Positions 62,927 to 64,000 of a DNA stretch of 64,000 nt are shown here, one piece after another; the first letter of the stretch is position 1; each line of letters opens with the position of its first letter. The DNA comes from an uncultured Saprospiraceae bacterium (GTDB lineage: Bacteria; Bacteroidota; Bacteroidia; Chitinophagales; Saprospiraceae), in NCBI GenBank assembly GCA_938015595.1, contig CALLPI010000008.1, positions 124,001 to 188,000 on the forward strand. Reading direction: 5' to 3'. The translations under genes were made by a program, and so were the position numbers. The notes under the pieces were generated by a model. It saw only the letters and a program-made list of their open reading frames with translations, made no database searches and was not told the DNA's origin.

Positions 62927-63928
62927 TCAAGATTTTGGCCAAGGCAAATCTATGCGAAAAATCGTTCCTGCCGGCTGGTTGTCCATTATGACGATGTGGC
63001 CTCCGTGCGCTTTTACCATCTGATACACGATGTACAAACCCAGGCCGGTACCTTTGGTTCGGCGGGTTTCTTCATTGCCAATGCGATAAAAACGGGCAAA
63101 TACTTTAGCGCGCTCGCGCTCTGGTATGCCGATGCCCTGGTCGGCTACCTCCAGGCGCAGGCCGATTTCGGTGCGGGTCATGCGCACCTGGATGCGGGCT
63201 GGTTCTGGAGAGTATTTCACGGCGTTTTCCAGAAGGTTGAGTACTACCGAAGTCATACCGGAGCGGTCGCCGGAGTAAGTTGGTAACTCGTTGGCTACCT
63301 CAAGGGCGAGTTGCGCCTGCGGGTATTTGCTCTGAAACTGCGTGGTGATTTCTTCCAGGAAGGTTTGCCATTGTATTGGTTCGAGATGCAGTTGATAGGC
63401 GGTGTCCAACTTAGCCGAGAGTAGCAGGTCGTTCACTAGGTTTTTGAGCCGCTGGGTTTCGCGCAGGGCATTGTTGAGTAGGCTGATACTTTGCTCGCGC
63501 GTAAGTTCTCGCTTTAGTTGGGTTTCCAGTGCTAGTTGTATGCCTGACAGGGGCGATTTCAATTCGTGCGTGATGGAGAGCAAGAAGTTGCGCCGCTGCC
63601 GCGAGGCATTTACCTCATTCCAGTACCCTCGATTGATGAACCAGATACCCAAAAGCAAGCTGAGAAAAAAGAAAATGCTCTCGCCCACGATCATGGTATT
63701 TTGCCGGATGTAGCGCTGGCGAAGCTCGGCATAAAAATCAGATTGGAAAAACGCTTCCTTGGAGCTCACCAGTTTTTGGGCCAACGCATTCTGGTAGTGC
63801 CACTCCAACCGGCTGTGGAAGGCATCCTGGTTTTTGCGATATAACAGCACCGACCACCATAGTACTGCCGCCATGATGTAGATGATAACCCCCAGAGATA
63901 ATGCTCGCAGCCGGATGTCCTGTTTCAT
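62927..63928 (-). CDS. Sensor histidine kinase
   Basis: A 333-residue membrane kinase with two transmembrane helices (about residues 10-28 and 78-97) around a short periplasmic sensor of some 50 residues, no HAMP domain, an H-box LSITHELKSPLSG, N-box LNLLENAVKYSP, G1 DQGIGIPERE and G2 GTGLGLYIVYQM. It phosphorylates the response regulator that follows. Its ATG overlaps the stop of the preceding gene as ATGA, so at least three genes are coupled. Confidence 0.95.
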   Translation of the reverse strand: MKQDIRLRALSLGVIIYIMAAVLWWSVLLYRKNQDAFHSRLEWHYQNALAQKLVSSKEAFFQSDFYAELRQRYIRQNTMIVGESIFFFLSLLLGIWFINRGYWNEVNASRQRRNFLLSITHELKSPLSGIQLALETQLKRELTREQSISLLNNALRETQRLKNLVNDLLLSAKLDTAYQLHLEPIQWQTFLEEITTQFQSKYPQAQLALEVANELPTYSGDRSGMTSVVLNLLENAVKYSPEPARIQVRMTRTEIGLRLEVADQGIGIPERERAKVFARFYRIGNEETRRTKGTGLGLYIVYQMVKAHGGHIVIMDNQPAGTIFRIDLPWPKS

Positions 63929-64000
63929 TCTGCAGTAGATTTGGCGCGTTTGTTTGTGCCGGAGCGCTGTTTTTTCTGTGGCGGTTTTGGTGCGGTGGTG
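63925..64000 (-). CDS. C-terminal tail of an unidentified gene (partial)
   Basis: A minus-strand frame enters from the window edge and ends ...QKKQRSGTNKRAKSTAE with TGA overlapping the kinase start (ATGA). The Lys/Arg-rich tail resembles disordered ends of nucleic-acid-binding or ribosome-associated proteins, but 24 residues do not identify it. The overlap suggests it is co-transcribed with the two-component system. Confidence 0.5.
   Translation of the reverse strand, partial: TTAPKPPQKKQRSGTNKRAKSTAE

Overview
The window reads as chromosomal DNA of a Bacteroidota bacterium, most likely of the Saprospiria type. Evidence seen in the sequence: Bacteroidota-only families (DUF4270, DUF4290, DUF3822, DUF4286, gliding lipoprotein GldH), a type IX secretion C-terminal domain on a secreted M36 peptidase, a dockerin-bearing secreted protease, and many promoters with the TANNTTTG -7 box typical of this phylum. 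The class-level placement is inference.

Layout. 1-4.1 kb: tail of an unknown gene and a large secreted fungalysin-type protease. 4.2-9.2 kb: polyphosphate glucokinase and an RND efflux pump pair. 9.2-10.2 kb: mostly intergenic, with a possible small gene bounded by a -7 box and a perfect terminator. 10.2-12.9 kb: SRPBCC protein, DUF5691 protein, ferredoxin-NADP-reductase-like enzyme. 13.7-15.8 kb: the most interesting locus, a same-strand run of four tRNA-like cloverleaves (Asp, Arg, Lys, Cys anticodons), a Y-RNA-like stem-closed RNA with its own terminator, and a degenerate tRNA-like element, leading directly into a TROVE/Ro60 (Rsr) gene with its own terminator. 15.9-20.5 kb: htpG, a strong candidate non-coding RNA gene (perfect promoter plus long terminator hairpin), M28 peptidase, rpiB. 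20.5-26.6 kb: DUF2723 membrane protein, secreted trypsin-like protease with dockerin repeats, 3-hydroxyanthranilate dioxygenase. 26.7-30.8 kb: atypical SDR, metal-receptor protein, katG. 31-35.3 kb: WG-repeat lipoprotein, small secreted protein, rsmD, DUF3822, bactofilin. 35.4-39.3 kb: tsaD, HtrA protease, purine nucleoside phosphorylase. 39.4-41.4 kb: translationally coupled CYTH, GlsB-like and VWA genes. 41.4-43.2 kb: a broken flotillin gene, a hypothetical membrane protein and two copies of a palindromic repeat. 43.2-50.9 kb: envelope precursor block DUF4286-murA-DUF4290-glmS-DUF4270-glycogen synthase, with panC and gldH diverging. 51.4-64 kb: sulfurtransferase, ECF sigma and anti-sigma, metG, M14 carboxypeptidase, uvrA, and a PhoB-type two-component system.

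Most genes are housekeeping or envelope functions in ordinary Bacteroidota neighbourhoods. The standout is the RNA array plus TROVE locus. Ro60/Rsr proteins are known to bind Y RNAs, some of which carry tRNA-like domains, so an array of near-complete tRNA mimics beside the protein suggests a Ro-RNA system with an expanded RNA repertoire. Other items worth a second look are the 17.84-18.20 kb RNA gene, a three-copy palindromic repeat that abuts the flotillin truncation, MurA with Asp in place of the fosfomycin-target Cys, RsmD with an altered DPPY motif, and an SDR without YxxxK.
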